Shown here: in pieces, positions 23,405-34,469 of the stretch | How positions within the stretch are numbered: position 1 is the first letter of the stretch | Layout: each line of letters begins with the position of its first letter | Assembly: GCF_963583255.1 (NCBI RefSeq) | Contig: NC_084813.1 | Coordinates: 10,712,001 to 10,776,000, forward strand | Direction of reading: 5' to 3' | DNA from: Pyrus communis | Taxonomy: Eukaryota > Streptophyta > Magnoliopsida > Rosales > Rosaceae | DNA: 64,000 nucleotides | Made by a program: the position numbers and the translations under genes | The notes under the pieces: generated by a model | What the model saw: only the letters and a program-made list of their open reading frames with translations | Databases searched by the model: none | Told to the model about the DNA's origin: nothing

Positions 23405-23964
23405 GTCACGGGGTTAGGTGACACCGAGTCTACACCATGTAGTAGTGGTACATGGATGGTCCTACTTGGTTAATCTGCGATGGGGGACCATATTATTTAT
23501 GGATCGCGCTTGGTTAATCCGCGATGGGCGATCCTTATGGCCATGTATAATTAGGAGTGATCATGTTTGGTTAATCCGCGATGGGTGATCACTGCCTAAC
23601 AGTTCTGTAGGTGTGACTTTGCTTGGTTAATCCGCGATTGGGGGGGGGGGGGGGGGTCACTACCTACTTGGTTATCTTGACCTTGCTTGGTTAATTCACG
23701 TTGGGGGGTCACTATTGGTCCTGCTTGGTTAATTCACAATGGGGGACCATATTATTTATGGATCGTGCTTGGTTAATCCGCGATGGGCGATCCTTATGGC
23801 CATACATACTTAGGGGTGATCATGCTTGGTTAATCTGCGATGGGTGATCACTGCCTAGCAAATTCGTGGGAGCGACTCTGCTTGGTTAATCCGCGATAGG
23901 GGGTCACTACCTACATGGTTACTCAGGGGTGGCTCTGCTTGGTTAATCCGCTATGGGGGGCCAC
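23405..23964 (+). repeat. hairpin array with constant loop and covarying stems
   Basis: Ten units share the core TTGGTTAATCCGCGATGGG (with minor variants), and each is bracketed by a different self-complementary pair. Units: ATGGTCC/GGACCAT at 23456-23491; GGATCG/CGATCC at 23501-23534; AGTGATCA/TGATCACT at 23556-23593; GTGAC/GTCAC at 23613-23660; TGACC/GGTCA at 23678-23711; TGGTCC/GGACCA at 23716-23749; GGATCG/CGATCC at 23760-23793; GTGATCA/TGATCAC at 23816-23851; GCGAC/GTCAC (one mismatch) at 23872-23907; GTGGC/GCCAC at 23929-23964. Two further hairpins precede them: GTCAC..GTGAC at 23405-23422 and CCATGTA..TACATGG at 23435-23455. Units 1-4 and 6-9 form a higher-order duplication about 260 bp apart. 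Confidence 0.85.
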
Positions 23965-24967
23965 TTCCTATTTGATTACTTATGTAGGCTTCGGCCGAAC
24001 TGCGTCCCTCTAACCCTAGTTTTTAATGTATATATGAATGATGGTTTTTGAGAATCTTGGTGGCTTGAATGGGAAACGCCGTTGGATATCTGGGTGACTC
24101 CTTCAGAGTTGTTAGAGACTTGACTATGTTTTGCATATTTATGAACTTATATTTAAGGTTTATAAATTGTGATCGATGATCTTTCTTTTTATTGATTATC
24201 ACATACTTGTATTATTGTCACTCACCCGAGCTCCATAGCTTATCTGAGTTCCGTTTGGCTAATGCACCATTCTCATGATGTAGGCACTGATTTTACATAT
24301 GACAGGTATGGGTAGATTATGAGAAACCACTTGATATTTTGGTTCCGTTGAGTGGTCCGGAACCCAATGTTGTTGGATTCCGTTAAGTGGTCCGGAATCC
24401 TTGCTCTCGCTCATTCCCATGAGGTTAGTCTAGAACCCTAGATTCGAGTGAATGAGAATTACCCACAATAGACCTTGTGAAAATAAAATAGATTTACCAT
24501 ATTATTGGTCATAATCCAAGTAGGAAATTATATAGAGTTCCTTGGTTAAATTCGTGAAATGATATGTTATCGCATTGTTTGATTAACGTAATTAAATGCT
24601 AAGATCATGTATCTTTGATTCATGAATTGATTGACTGATGCGATTGTGGAATGACCTTGGTTATGGTTGTTATTATTATGATTCTTTTAGTTGATCAATG
24701 TGGCTTGAGAATAATATGTGCTTCGTTGGTTATTTGATATGTTATATGATGTTAGAATGCACCATAATAAATGTCTAATTTAGTGAACGACGAACTATGA
24801 ATGGTTTGATCCCTAATAAGGGTACATAGGTAGTCTAACGAGGAGGTTAGATGCAACCATAAAGTATACGAAAAATTACTATGCGATTTGATTCTCGAGT
24901 TGTGATTTGCCACATCCCGGAGGTGGGATATGTTGAGATACAGGTATTTGGTGACGTCACGTGTCGA

Positions 24968-26885
24968 TGATAGGAGCATATTTAGGCGACTTACTTAGCT
25001 TGTTTTCGTGCATTTATATTGTTAATTCATAGTTGTTTTAGTAGTTTAAGCCATTTTCGTGTGTTTTTAGGTTCATATGGCTAAGGAAGCAAAAAGATGC
25101 ATTTTGGAGCAAAATTGGACTTGGAATGGATAGCTTATGTTTGGAGCAAAAGGAATGGACGAAATTGAAGGATTCCTAATCCATTGCAGCCACATGCACT
25201 CCCATTCTTTAATCCATTGCAGCCACATGCACTCCCTTTAATTAATTCAACCTAGCTGTCAAAGCACATGCACATTCACCCTTCATTCCAGCCATTCCAC
25301 ATGCATTTCCAACCCACATGCACCCTAGATTCTAATTAGCCACTCCACATGCATTTCCAACCTAATCCACATGCATTCATCATCATAACCTAGCTGTCAT
25401 TGCACATGCATTCACCCTTTAATCCATTGCAGCCACATGCACTCCCATTTTCTCCCAAAACATTGCACATGCATTTTCAGCTTTCCACCAAGTTCCTAGC
25501 TGTCATATTCCCTCTTCTTCACCTATAAATAAGCATCCATTGCAGCCACATTCTCATAGACTCTTCCATATTCAGAAATTCACCAAAAACCCCCCTTTGC
25601 CGTGCAAATCCATCCATTCCCTACCAATCCAAACACCATCACTTCCTTCACCATTCCACAAAACCTATCATTCTACATCATCCATAATCCCCAAAACTCA
25701 CCTTAGACCTTGTGCTACAACAAAGAGGAAGAGAAGCGGGCCTAAACGTTCATACAATTCAAGTTTGAGTTGTTGGAATGTTTAGGTGTTTCTTTTCCTT
25801 TGAATTCAATGTTTAATTTCTATTCTCTTTGTTTTGTACGTATGAGGAACTAAACCCCCCTTGGCTAGGGGGGGATTCGAAATATATGTTTATGCTTGCA
25901 TTTTGATTTGATTACTTCTAATTACATTTCATAAGTTGTGGATTCAATTTGTTTAACTGTTTGATTGATAACTTATTTATGTATGTTTATTGAGAGTGCA
26001 CGCTTAATTTTCATGCATAAATATGACGCTAGAATATAAGTGAGTTTCACCTAATAGTTACGAACTTATATTCACAAGTAGTGGAGGTTACTTATAAACA
26101 ATCGCGTTAAACGAATTATTGGCATAAGTTTCATGCGTATTCCATAGTAACGAATGCCTCGTCAACACTTATGATTTCCGTTGAACTTAATGATCTTTGT
26201 TGAATGTCTCTATCATGCGTATTCCATAGTTAGGGACTTTGATTAGGAATAATTTGGTTGTAATGCGTATTCCATTCAATCCAATGAATCTAGGGAAATC
26301 TGAAAGTTAATTTAAGCGGATCTAATTAACTTGGAGCATTGAGAATTCATGGTTTATTGAAATGCAATTGGAAATCATTTTATTATGCAAGTGTAACATG
26401 TGTGGAGATGAACCCCTTAGCTAGCATTCATCCATATTTTCATCATATTCATATTTACATTCTGCCTTAATTACAATCTGTCCATTTAATTTAATTTCGT
26501 CAAAACCTTAATCCCCCTTTACTTTAGTATCCAATTTAGTTAGAAAGTGTCTTAGTTTGTGTTTATAAGTGTTTTGATTCAATTTGTTACACAAATTCGT
26601 CCAAATTCACCAAAGTGCTCAAAACTGCCCAGAAAGTGATTTTAAGGCAGTTTTGAGTGTTTTGGGTGATGTTTGAGTCTTTTGGTTTGTCTTAGTGTTT
26701 TAAAGTTTAGTTTTGCATTCTTTGAGTCTAGTATAGTGTTTTATATTGTGTTTTTACGTTTTTGAGTCAAATCCAAGTGATTAACAATCCCTCCTAATCC
26801 CCGGTCCAGAACGATCCCTACTTACATACTTACTACAATTTGACAAAAAGAGGGTTTAATTTGTGTGCGTATAAATCTCGCATCA
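24968..26885 (+). mobile_element. solo LTR of the TGATARGAGC family, TSD GTCGA
   Basis: It starts TGATAGGAGCATATTTAGGC and ends AATCTCGCATCA, flanked by GTCGA on both sides (24963-24967 and 26886-26890). It is homologous over its length to 5702-7863. It is inserted in the larger solo gypsy LTR 21705-26922 and so is the younger of the two. A tandem-like cluster of GCAGCCACATGCACTCCC phrases occurs at 25190-25450. A TATA-like CCTATAAATAAG lies near 25521, upstream of the short open frame at 25540. Confidence 0.85.
25540..25785 (+). CDS. short conserved open frame inside the nested LTR (unknown)
   Basis: An 81-codon frame directly downstream of the LTR's TATA-like box, Pro/His/Ser-rich, with CATTKRKRSGPKRS near the end. 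It is positionally equivalent to 6560-6784 and 57468-57716 and, like them, is followed by an AGGTGTTT sequence. No known domain. Coding status is uncertain. Confidence 0.25.
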   Translation: MQPHSHRLFHIQKFTKNPPLPCKSIHSLPIQTPSLPSPFHKTYHSTSSIIPKTHLRPCATTKRKRSGPKRSYNSSLSCWNV

Positions 26886-26927
26886 GTCGATCTTGGACGT
26901 ATGTCAGGATCGGGGTGTGACAATGAT

Positions 26928-28039
26928 GGTACGCCATATGTTATTATACAAGAGTAGAAATTTTTTTGGATAAAATGTCCCTCCACTTGTATAATGACTT
27001 ATGGTGCATAAACCCATTTTCCGAGCACAAAAAAATAATCTTGTTCAGGTTTGGTCTAATGTCGGATTAAACCATCTCCAAAGAAGATGCCAAATTCTAA
27101 GTGGAATGCCACATAACTAGCTTCTCCGCACACGCTCACGCACATACGAGAGACATTGTTTTAATTCCGGACGCTTTAGATGTGTTGCGTTAATTGTTTT
27201 CTTTGGTATGAAATCCTACGTCAAAGAAAACAAGGGCTCTCACCATAATCGTTAAAAAAAAAAAAAAAACAAATTATATTCAGAGCTTAAGGGGGCGCGT
27301 AGGATGTTAGCTTAAAGTTTGCTAACCATAAAGAAAACAATATGTACATATATGTTATCAGGGAAAACAAAGCCTCTCATATATTTTAATTACTTTATAC
27401 TAATTCAACTTTATATTTAGAGCTTCGCCATATTAACATATCTAAGATGTGATGCGTTAGTTATTTTCTTTCTATCAATTAATTAGTTCGATTCCAAATG
27501 CTGTAAAAATAATAAAGCATGAAATCCTAATTGTCAACTAAGAAGGCACACAGCAAACCACTCCATTACAAAATTGGAAGAAAAAAAATGTGAGAAATAT
27601 AGAGTGAGCATGCATGCCAAGTAATATCCACATGAACTAAAAGATGAGAAACTCTTAATACGAGGACTGATCAGATCAAAATACAGAGTCTGATGCGCCT
27701 CTCATCCCGATGAAGAAGAGGTGGGTTTACTAGGCCCGTCATTGGGTCAGAGCTTCCTCTCTCTCATTCGTTCCCCTTGGAGTAAAGTAATCGGAATAAG
27801 GGTTTTTGGTTCCAGATTATTTCAACTCCATAAAACATTACTACAGCGAAGCAAAATGAAATATATCAAAGTGAATGCGAGTACCAAATGAAAAATTATG
27901 TTCATTTAGAAATATAACAGTGTAAATTGAACAAAATAACAATCAGGTTTGTATGCTAGCATGTATAGGCTACATTTTCACATCGAATTGGTATTTAATA
28001 TTAGTAGCTATTTTCTCAAGTCTCAACATTCAGCAAACT
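26928..28039. other. intergenic sequence, no gene seen
   Basis: AT-rich sequence with homopolymer A at about 27257-27273. No open frame with a recognisable domain on either strand. Confidence 0.35.
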
Positions 28040-28200
28040 GAATAAAAATTCTATTGAAATCAAAAGTGCTATACCTCATATTGAAAAGCCCTCCTTGCAT
28101 GCACCAAAAAGGGGATCTGTCACTGATTTCCTCAATCTCTTTCTTTTCGGAATGAATGGAAACCACACACTAAACTGTTGAAAAAGAAAATTAGTACATG
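28040..28200. repeat. paralogous copy of the hAT insertion site, without the transposon
   Basis: The stretch including AAAAGCCCTCCTTGCATGC, GTCACTGATTT and GGAATGAATGGAAACCACAC, then ACTAAACTGTTGAAAA, is a diverged copy of the DNA flanking the hAT element (35771-35937 plus 42296-42330). Here the two flanks are contiguous, so it shows the empty site. Further homology lies at 28236-28300 against 35700-35757. The minus strand of this copy has a frame reading VWFPFIPKRKRLRKSV that I do not recognise. Confidence 0.6.
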
Positions 28201-28399
28201 CATTGAAAAGGGGGAAAAAAGACAGTAAACTAAAGGCATTACTTGAATTTGTCATAGTGGGCAAAGAAACAATAAATTTACAAAGTAATTGTTGAAGGAT
28301 ATATTTGTGAAAACTAATTTCTTTGAGCAACATCTATGCATGCAATTAACAATTAAAAGGCGGAATCATGGTTGTATGCACTAAAAAAAAAAACTTTAC

Positions 28400-29964
28400 C
28401 CATGAAATTCAAGGCCTAGTGAGTGTGGTGAACCAAGACTCAACTCAAGAACAAAGTGAGTTCAGAAATATTATACCTTTGTTGATTCCTCTTTGCATAA
28501 GCAAATGCTAATCACCCAAGAGATAGGGCCTTCATTCCTTACTTCTTAGCTCCATGGATTTCTTGGATGAGAATGGTAGAATGGATTCTCCATGTTCCCA
28601 AAATAGAGAACCTCTAAGTCTCCACACCAAGGAGAGTATTGATGAAGAGATGAGTGACCTAGAGGAAGTAAGATTGCTCGCTATGTTCCTCTAGGGCGGC
28701 CGGCCTCTTAGAGAGAAAAAGGGAGCTTGTATTCTCATCTTTTCTCCAATAAGGATGAAATGGCTATAAAGTTGCCTTTATACCACCTCACAATGGAGTG
28801 GCAAACTTGTAATTAAGCCAAGTTTACTATCCCTCACTCTTATGGCCGACCATATTGGGTTCTTTGGGCTTTGAGGCCCTTTGTGTTTCAAGTTGTCATA
28901 CAACTTGAGTTAATGAGCTTGACATTCAAATCTCATTGGGCCTTGCAGCCCAAAACTAACTCGAGGTCTATAACGAACATATTCGTTTGATTGATTAACA
29001 TATTAATTAATCCTAGCCATAAATAATTAAACCATTTGATTATCCTTACTTATCTCCGTTGTTTCTTCAATCTCTACCTTACTCGGTGTACGATCCATTA
29101 GGTTCCTTTTAGCGAGGTAGTGGGCGATTAGAACTCTTCAAATCGATTGTGAATTGAAACTTACTTTCAATTCTTCATTTAGTGATTATACACCTTTAGG
29201 GCTTCCACAAACCATGAGTGACACCTAGCAGTGTGTCATGATTACCCAAGCTAATCAGAAGAGGTGGAGAACCTATTCAGTTTAGGATTACAATGCAATA
29301 CGGTCTTTCTCTAATACAATACTCTTGACCACATTGTTTGGTTTGATAGTTTATTCATGTTTATTATCCATTGTGATTCTCTTACTTATATGATTACCTT
29401 AAATGTGATTTGGAACGACTTCCTAAATCTCATTCATACTATGGCCAGAGATTCTTAATCATATCATAGAGTATTCTCCCTCAAATGGTTTGAAGGTTAG
29501 AGATCCCTTGTTGCGCATTCACTTGCCTTCATGGCTAAGTGGCTTAACCCCAACTATGTCGTGGACACCCTCTGACGGAGTGACTTTGACATAGTCAAAG
29601 ATTAAGGACCTAACCACAAGACAACTATGATGCCTTAGGTTAAAGGACTGCTTTGCATTATCCCAACCATGAGTTCTCATGTGACATGAATGAGAACTCC
29701 TTGTTGATCGTGTTGAGCGGACTCATTCTCTATGAAGCACCTACATGTTTGTCTTGGTGTCAGTCACACCAATGACTCGAGACCAGTCACTCTCCCTAAG
29801 AGAAGACATAGCACGTACTGATCTTAACAGACTGTCAATACCCAATTAGCAATCCTATGATTAGGAACGTTTAGGATATGTATACAAAAGAGAATGGTCT
29901 CATGAATCTAACTTCTTTAGATCACATTCTCCCAATTACATATTCCTTGGACTTATCGTTTAAG
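28400..29964. other. probable retroelement-derived noncoding sequence, unclassified
   Basis: No host gene is visible. Phrases such as GGTTCCTTTTAGCGAGGTAG and the general style (long untranslated, moderately GC stretches with CATATGAAC/ATCCTATGATTAGG motifs) resemble noncoding parts of large plant LTR elements. I find no paired LTR or target duplication, so the classification is a guess. Confidence 0.25.
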
Positions 29965-29969
29965 CATAT

Positions 29970-30588
29970 TGTGGAGCCAAAAATAATCACAAGGCGACAC
30001 GTGGATTTTTGGATAAGAGAGGACAAAAATACCCTTGAGGAACAACGGGATTCCTACGCGCGAGCAACGGGCAATCATCCTTCAACCAAGTCAAAAATGC
30101 CCAAAAAAGGTAACAATTCAAAATTCATCTCATCAAATCCTTTTTACAAGGTAATTCCCAAAACCTATCTCATTCCATATATTTTTTTACCTCTTTTTCC
30201 CTCTTTTAGCTAATCAATTAAGCTATCATTACATAACCTCCCAAAAGCATTCCTTTTATTATGTTAATTAGCCAATTAATATGTTTATTCCTAATCAATA
30301 TATTAATTGCTAATTAAATCACCAAATAACACCCAAAATATACATAAAGGGCCGGCCACTCTTTCTCCAAAGAAGACCGGCCATGCCCTACAAATATGAC
30401 CCACTTTTCTCTAAAAACAAAAGTTCACACTTGCAAAATTCCAAAAACTCTCTAAACACTTTTCTCTCTAAATTCTAACTTTGGCATCGGAGGTTCTTCG
30501 CCCAAAGCCCCCCTCATCGTGGGCGCGTGAGGCTCTTAGGTAGGTGCAATTTTGTCCAAGAAGAAAGAGGAAGAAATTTGCATCCACA
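29970..30588 (+). repeat. 5' LTR of the gypsy element (619 bp)
   Basis: Starts TGTGGAGCCAAAAATAATC and ends AAATTTGCATCCACA. Bases from about 30108 onward are repeated at 34463-34970 with few differences, including the CCGGCCACTCTTTCTCC and GTGGGCGCGTGAGG segments. Related LTR ends occur at 9121 and 35661. Confidence 0.75.
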
Positions 30589-30756
30589 AATAGGTGCTTT
30601 TATTGAGAATTGAAATTCACGCTCGTAGAAGACTCTTGCACAAAAAGGTTTTTTCTCTATTTTCTAGTCTGCTTGTATTTTTCGTACGTTCTTATTTTAG
30701 AATTTTTTATTTGCAAAGATTCTTTGATAAAAAAAAAAAAAAGAGAAATACACACT

Positions 30757-30922
30757 GAGCAGCCTACTCCCGTGGCCCAACCTGATCCCGCCGAGTAGTC
30801 TGCTCTCGTGGCCCAGCATGCTCCCGCCAAGCAGCCTACTCTCGTGGTCCAGCTTGCTTCCGCCGAGCAATCTGCTCTCGTGGCCCAGCCTGCTCCCGCA
30901 GCCTAGTCTGCTCTCGTGGCCT
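30757..30922 (+). repeat. 36-bp minisatellite in the gypsy leader
   Basis: Four to five copies of a unit of the type GAGCAGCCTRCTCYCGTGG followed by CCCAGCCTGCTCCCGCC. On the minus strand it gives a 12-residue repeat (LGHESRLLGGS-type) in frame 30697-30927. The period is a multiple of three, so the frame survives copy-number change, but I see no evidence that it is translated. Confidence 0.6.
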
Positions 30923-31704
30923 TCCAATCAGCCCAAATCAGTCCAAGACCAGTTCAACCGTCCCGGCTCCAAATTTTCGGACCGATGATCAATCTGGGAG
31001 CATTTTCACCATATTTTTCTGCGGATTTGACATTTTCTAGCTTAAATCTCGCACCCGGAGTCTACCACACTTCCACTGCTCAAGGAGAAACATTCCTTAG
31101 AAGCTCTTCCAATCTAAATGGCGAACAACACTTGCCTTGACAAGTCATAGAGTTGACGAGCACCCTAGCACATCAGACGACCTTGGTGAACCAACTCTTG
31201 CAGCTCACCAAGATGCAATGTGTTCCAAACGAGGTGTCCCGAAGAACGACAAGGGCAGACAAAGAACCTCTCCAGTAGCTTCCCAACAAGCAGCCACTCG
31301 ACTAGCCACGAACTGAGTGTTTGGGCAGAGTACACTCCCGATTGGGCCCCCGAGATAACGTATACTCCCATCTTAGCATGTGGAGGAGTGTGTATTCTCG
31401 ACTAGGCCGACAGACGAGCATACACTCACGGTTGGGGCCACACTCCGATAATCAACATGAGCAGCCTTCCAAGTGAAGTGTTCATTCGCGACTTGGCCCG
31501 CAAGGAGCATCCTCCACATCACATCGGAGTAAGCAGCACGACGGGCAGAGAGAAGCAGTCACTCAATCTAGCTCAAGTTCAACCAGCAGCCTGCAAAATC
31601 CCTCGCCTGCTAGGAATCCACCATATGCACCGCCGCTGCGGCATAGACGAGCCGAACACGTAGAAAAGCAGCCTAGACTAGTAAGTCAAGATTGGGTACA
31701 GCCG

Positions 31705-32373
31705 ATGGCTTTGCTACACCAACAAAGGCAAATTCAGGAAGAAGTAGAGAGACTCTTAAACAAGCAATCACGTGATTTCCAACGCAATGAAATGGCCGAC
31801 GAAGCTCTACGACGGGACATGACCAACATAAGCAGGTCACCCTTCACGGACGAGATTAAGCAGGCAAAGCCTCCACACGAGTTCAGCATGCTACATTTCA
31901 TATCTTTCAAAAGGGATGAAGACCCAGAGAGACACCTAAAGCGCTACCAAAGCGCAATGATCCTCTATCGAAACAACGACGATCTCATGTGTCAGATATT
32001 CGCCACCACTCTACAAGGCGAGGTGCAAAATTGGTTCTACACCCTGCCTCCACAATCTATCCTAAATTTTGACGAACTTTCTTTGGTTTTCACCAAAGAA
32101 TATTCATCCTATTGCTTGATCAAGAAGAAGTCCGACCACTTGTTCAACGTCAAGAAGAACCCAAATGAGTCATTTCGCGACTATCTGAAGAGGTTCAAGG
32201 CAAAGAAGGTAAAGATAGTCGAATGCAATGACTCGATAGCTAGAGCAGCCTTCCAAAAAGGACTTTTAGCAGACCACCCGCTATTCAGAAAATTGATCAT
32301 GAAAGAAGATCTAACTCTAGCAGACTCTTTCGCTCTAGTAGAAAAGCATGCACTTTGGGACGAGGCTCACTAA
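31705..32373 (+). CDS. gypsy gag polyprotein fragment (Retrotrans_gag domain)
   Basis: A 222-codon open frame. Residues about 55-195 match the plant gypsy gag core: PPHEFSMLHFISFKRDEDPE, then HLKRYQSAMILY, CQIFATTLQGEVQNWFYTLP, SLVFTKEYSSY, NESFRDYLKRFKAKKVKIVE and AAFQKGLLADHPLF. The N-terminal part is a charged helical stretch (QRQIQEEVERLL). Gag would form the cytoplasmic particle that packages element RNA. No zinc knuckle follows before the stop. The frame is intact over the gag core, but the element lacks reverse transcriptase, so it could at most be mobilised in trans. Confidence 0.75.
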   Translation: MALLHQQRQIQEEVERLLNKQSRDFQRNEMADEALRRDMTNISRSPFTDEIKQAKPPHEFSMLHFISFKRDEDPERHLKRYQSAMILYRNNDDLMCQIFATTLQGEVQNWFYTLPPQSILNFDELSLVFTKEYSSYCLIKKKSDHLFNVKKNPNESFRDYLKRFKAKKVKIVECNDSIARAAFQKGLLADHPLFRKLIMKEDLTLADSFALVEKHALWDEAH

Positions 32374-32989
32374 TGCACATTCAAGGACTTGAAGAAGTAC
32401 CCAACATCACCTCCATACTATCCAAACCGGAAGTAGAGGATGATTCATTCATATGTTTGACGGTATCTGAAGCAGCAATAAGCTCTACCATCATGCGAGA
32501 AGAGCTGGGGGCCTGACTACCTGTATTTCACAATTCATCTTCATGACACATGCAGTCATCTTCATGACGCATTATTCCGCCCAATCCAGACGCGTGACAA
32601 TAAAGGCGTAAACCTTGGCAGATGCAAAGTTTTCTGACGAAGGCAACAACTCGGCCCAAAAGACACGCCAATGGCAGATGAACACTAGAAGGACACACTC
32701 GGAAGTAAGTTTTATCCTCGTCACCCCAAAAGATTCTACATATGAGCAATATATACCAGCATTTGAGCACTACCTCTTGCTACGCGTCACACGGCCCTAG
32801 CCGACCCTTGCTTCATAATTTAGCTCTAGAATGGTCCAATACCAGCAGTTGAGCATCTCCTACTACGTGTAACATGGCCCCAGCTCCACGACTCCCTACC
32901 ATGCATTCACAACGCAATAGAGTGGCCCAAGGACGCCCCAAAGGTAGCCGAGTATGCCTTAGTCGCGCCTGCTCTACCCAATGGAGACA

Positions 32990-33225
32990 TCTGGCATTTG
33001 CATGTCGACTGCTCATTTAACTACAAAGGTTCGAGAATAGGTGTAGTCCTTGTCACCCCAAACGATTCGATACCCGAACAAGCGATCACTCTAAGCTTCA
33101 AAGTACCCAACAACGAAATAGAGTACGATACCCTACTAGCAGGCCTTCGAATGGCAAAAGACTTGACAGTAGACAACGCTCACATGGATACACTAGCCAG
33201 CCTAGACTTTGCCCTCGACCACTAA
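32990..33225 (+). pseudogene. RNase H-like segment of the gypsy element
   Basis: The frame reads LHVDCSFNYKGSRIGVVLVT, then PNDSIPEQAITLSFKVPNNE, then IEYDTLLAGLRMAKDL. This is the RNase H type found at the end of reverse transcriptase in Tat/Athila-like gypsy elements (typical D-G-S...GAG..L, then E, then A..GL..A). The active-site pattern is degraded (DCSF for DGS). A stop follows at 33226. A related fragment, LEVSFILVTPKDS-like, at 32695-32760 suggests a partial duplication. Confidence 0.6.
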
Positions 33226-33456
33226 CTCAAACACTTTATCCTAGAGGAATATCTAGACAAGACAAGCATAGAGGTGAAGCCAGTAGTCGAGGTGTCACAA
33301 GTTAGTACAACCCCAAATTGGCAAGATTCCATTGTAAACTACATGATCAATGGCACCTTCCCCACAGATAGATTGAAGTCTAGGAAGCTTCAAATCAAGG
33401 TAGCGTGAACATCCTACACCGGATCACATCTCCACTATCTAGCGTTCCCCGATGAC

Positions 33457-33872
33457 TTGAAGGTTTTAAGCTCAATTCACCAAGGTGTTTGTGGAAATCA
33501 CTCTGGAGGTCGATCCTTAGCACAGAAGGCTCTTAACGCAAGCTACTATTGGCCTACCATGCACGAAGATAGTAAGGAATTAGTACAAAAGTGTGACCAC
33601 TGCCAACGCTACATGCCGATACCAGTACTGTTGCCAGCGAACTACATCCGCATATGAGTCTTTGGCCGTTCATGCAGTGGGCAATCGACCTGGTAGGACT
33701 TATGTCGACTGCTACTAGGGGCAGAGGCATGATGATCGTGGTAACCGACTACTTCAGAATATGGGTAGAAGTAGAGCCCAAGACGACCCCGACTCAAACG
33801 GACATAGAACACTTCATATGAAGGAACATCATATGCCGATTTGGCATCCCTTAGTTCATCATCACCGACAAC
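33457..33872 (+). pseudogene. gypsy integrase: zinc-binding domain and start of core
   Basis: Residues give the integrase H2C2 zinc-binding pattern: SIHQGVCGNHSGGRSLAQKA, YYWPTMHEDSKELVQ, KCDHCQRYMP (H-X3-H and C-X2-C). A stop or frame change at about 33657 is followed by the catalytic-core start MQWAIDLVGLMSTATRG and VVTDYFRIWVEVEP, then a stop, then RFGIP.FIITDN. The second catalytic Asp region is therefore present, but the core is cut at 33873 by the inserted LTR. It is non-functional. Confidence 0.7.
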
Positions 33873-34469
33873 TGATAAGAGCATATTTAGGCGACTTAGC
33901 TAGCTTATTCTTGTGAATTTGTGTTATTATTTCTTAGTTAATGTAGTATTTCAACTCATTTTCGTGTGTTTGTAGGTCCAAAGGGTTAAAGTACCAAGAA
34001 AGTGCATTTTGGTGCATTTTGGAGCAGTTTTGGGCACTAAGTGGATAGCTTGTATATGGGCCAACATGGATGGACAAATTTGGAGTTCAAAAGGCTAGGA
34101 ATCTGATAAGAAGATGAAGAAATTAAATTAAAGACAAAGAGGATAAGGAATCAGCTCAAAAGAGGAAACATTATTCAAAACCTTATCCAACCTTATCTTA
34201 TCCAAACCTTATCCTATCTTATCCTAACCTAATCTTGTTCCACCTTAATCCTAGCTGCAAGTGGACCTAAAAACATGATTTCTAGAAGCCTTATCTAACC
34301 CTAAAAGGGTGCCACACCCTTCCCCCTTTTATCTCTTCTAGAAAACCCAAAATCAACCACAAAACACCTAGTTTCTAGAAGGCCCAATTTGGACGAATTT
34401 GCTAAACCTTTTTCCTTTTGGATTCTAATTTGTTAGGCCTTAATCCTTGTGGATTTGGGTATACAATTC
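33873..34469 (+). mobile_element. truncated TGATARGAGC-family LTR
   Basis: Starts TGATAAGAGCATATTTAGGC and follows 5702-6375 with insertions and deletions through GGATTTGGGTATACAATTC. It then switches abruptly into the 3' LTR of the host gypsy element. ACAATTC is shared by both partners at the switch, so the junction is a microhomology deletion. Confidence 0.75.

Larger units (their letters stand above)
21705..26922 (+). mobile_element. solo gypsy LTR, TSD ATGAT, containing a nested solo LTR
   Basis: It starts TGTGAAATCCCGTCCC and ends TCGGGGTGTGACA, flanked by a perfect ATGAT on both sides (21700-21704 and 26923-26927). The ends resemble those of the solo LTR at 44000-45726, so they belong to related gypsy families. 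Removing the nested element (24968-26885 plus one GTCGA) leaves about 3.3 kb. No primer site, gag or pol is visible between the ends, so I read it as a solo LTR. It contains a purine-rich region (22075-22135), a G run (23639-23656) and the hairpin array at 23405-23964. Short frames such as 21855-22342 (minus) and 22480-22943 (minus) fall within it and look non-coding. Confidence 0.78.

Noticed and set aside
23639..23656. A long G run as a quadruplex or special signal
   Set aside because: It is a homopolymer expansion at the GGGGG of one hairpin unit and may be a length artefact; it does not recur in the other units.
30697..30927. A repetitive protein LGHESRLLGGS on the minus strand
   Set aside because: It is the translation of a 36-bp minisatellite in a retroelement leader, antisense to gag.
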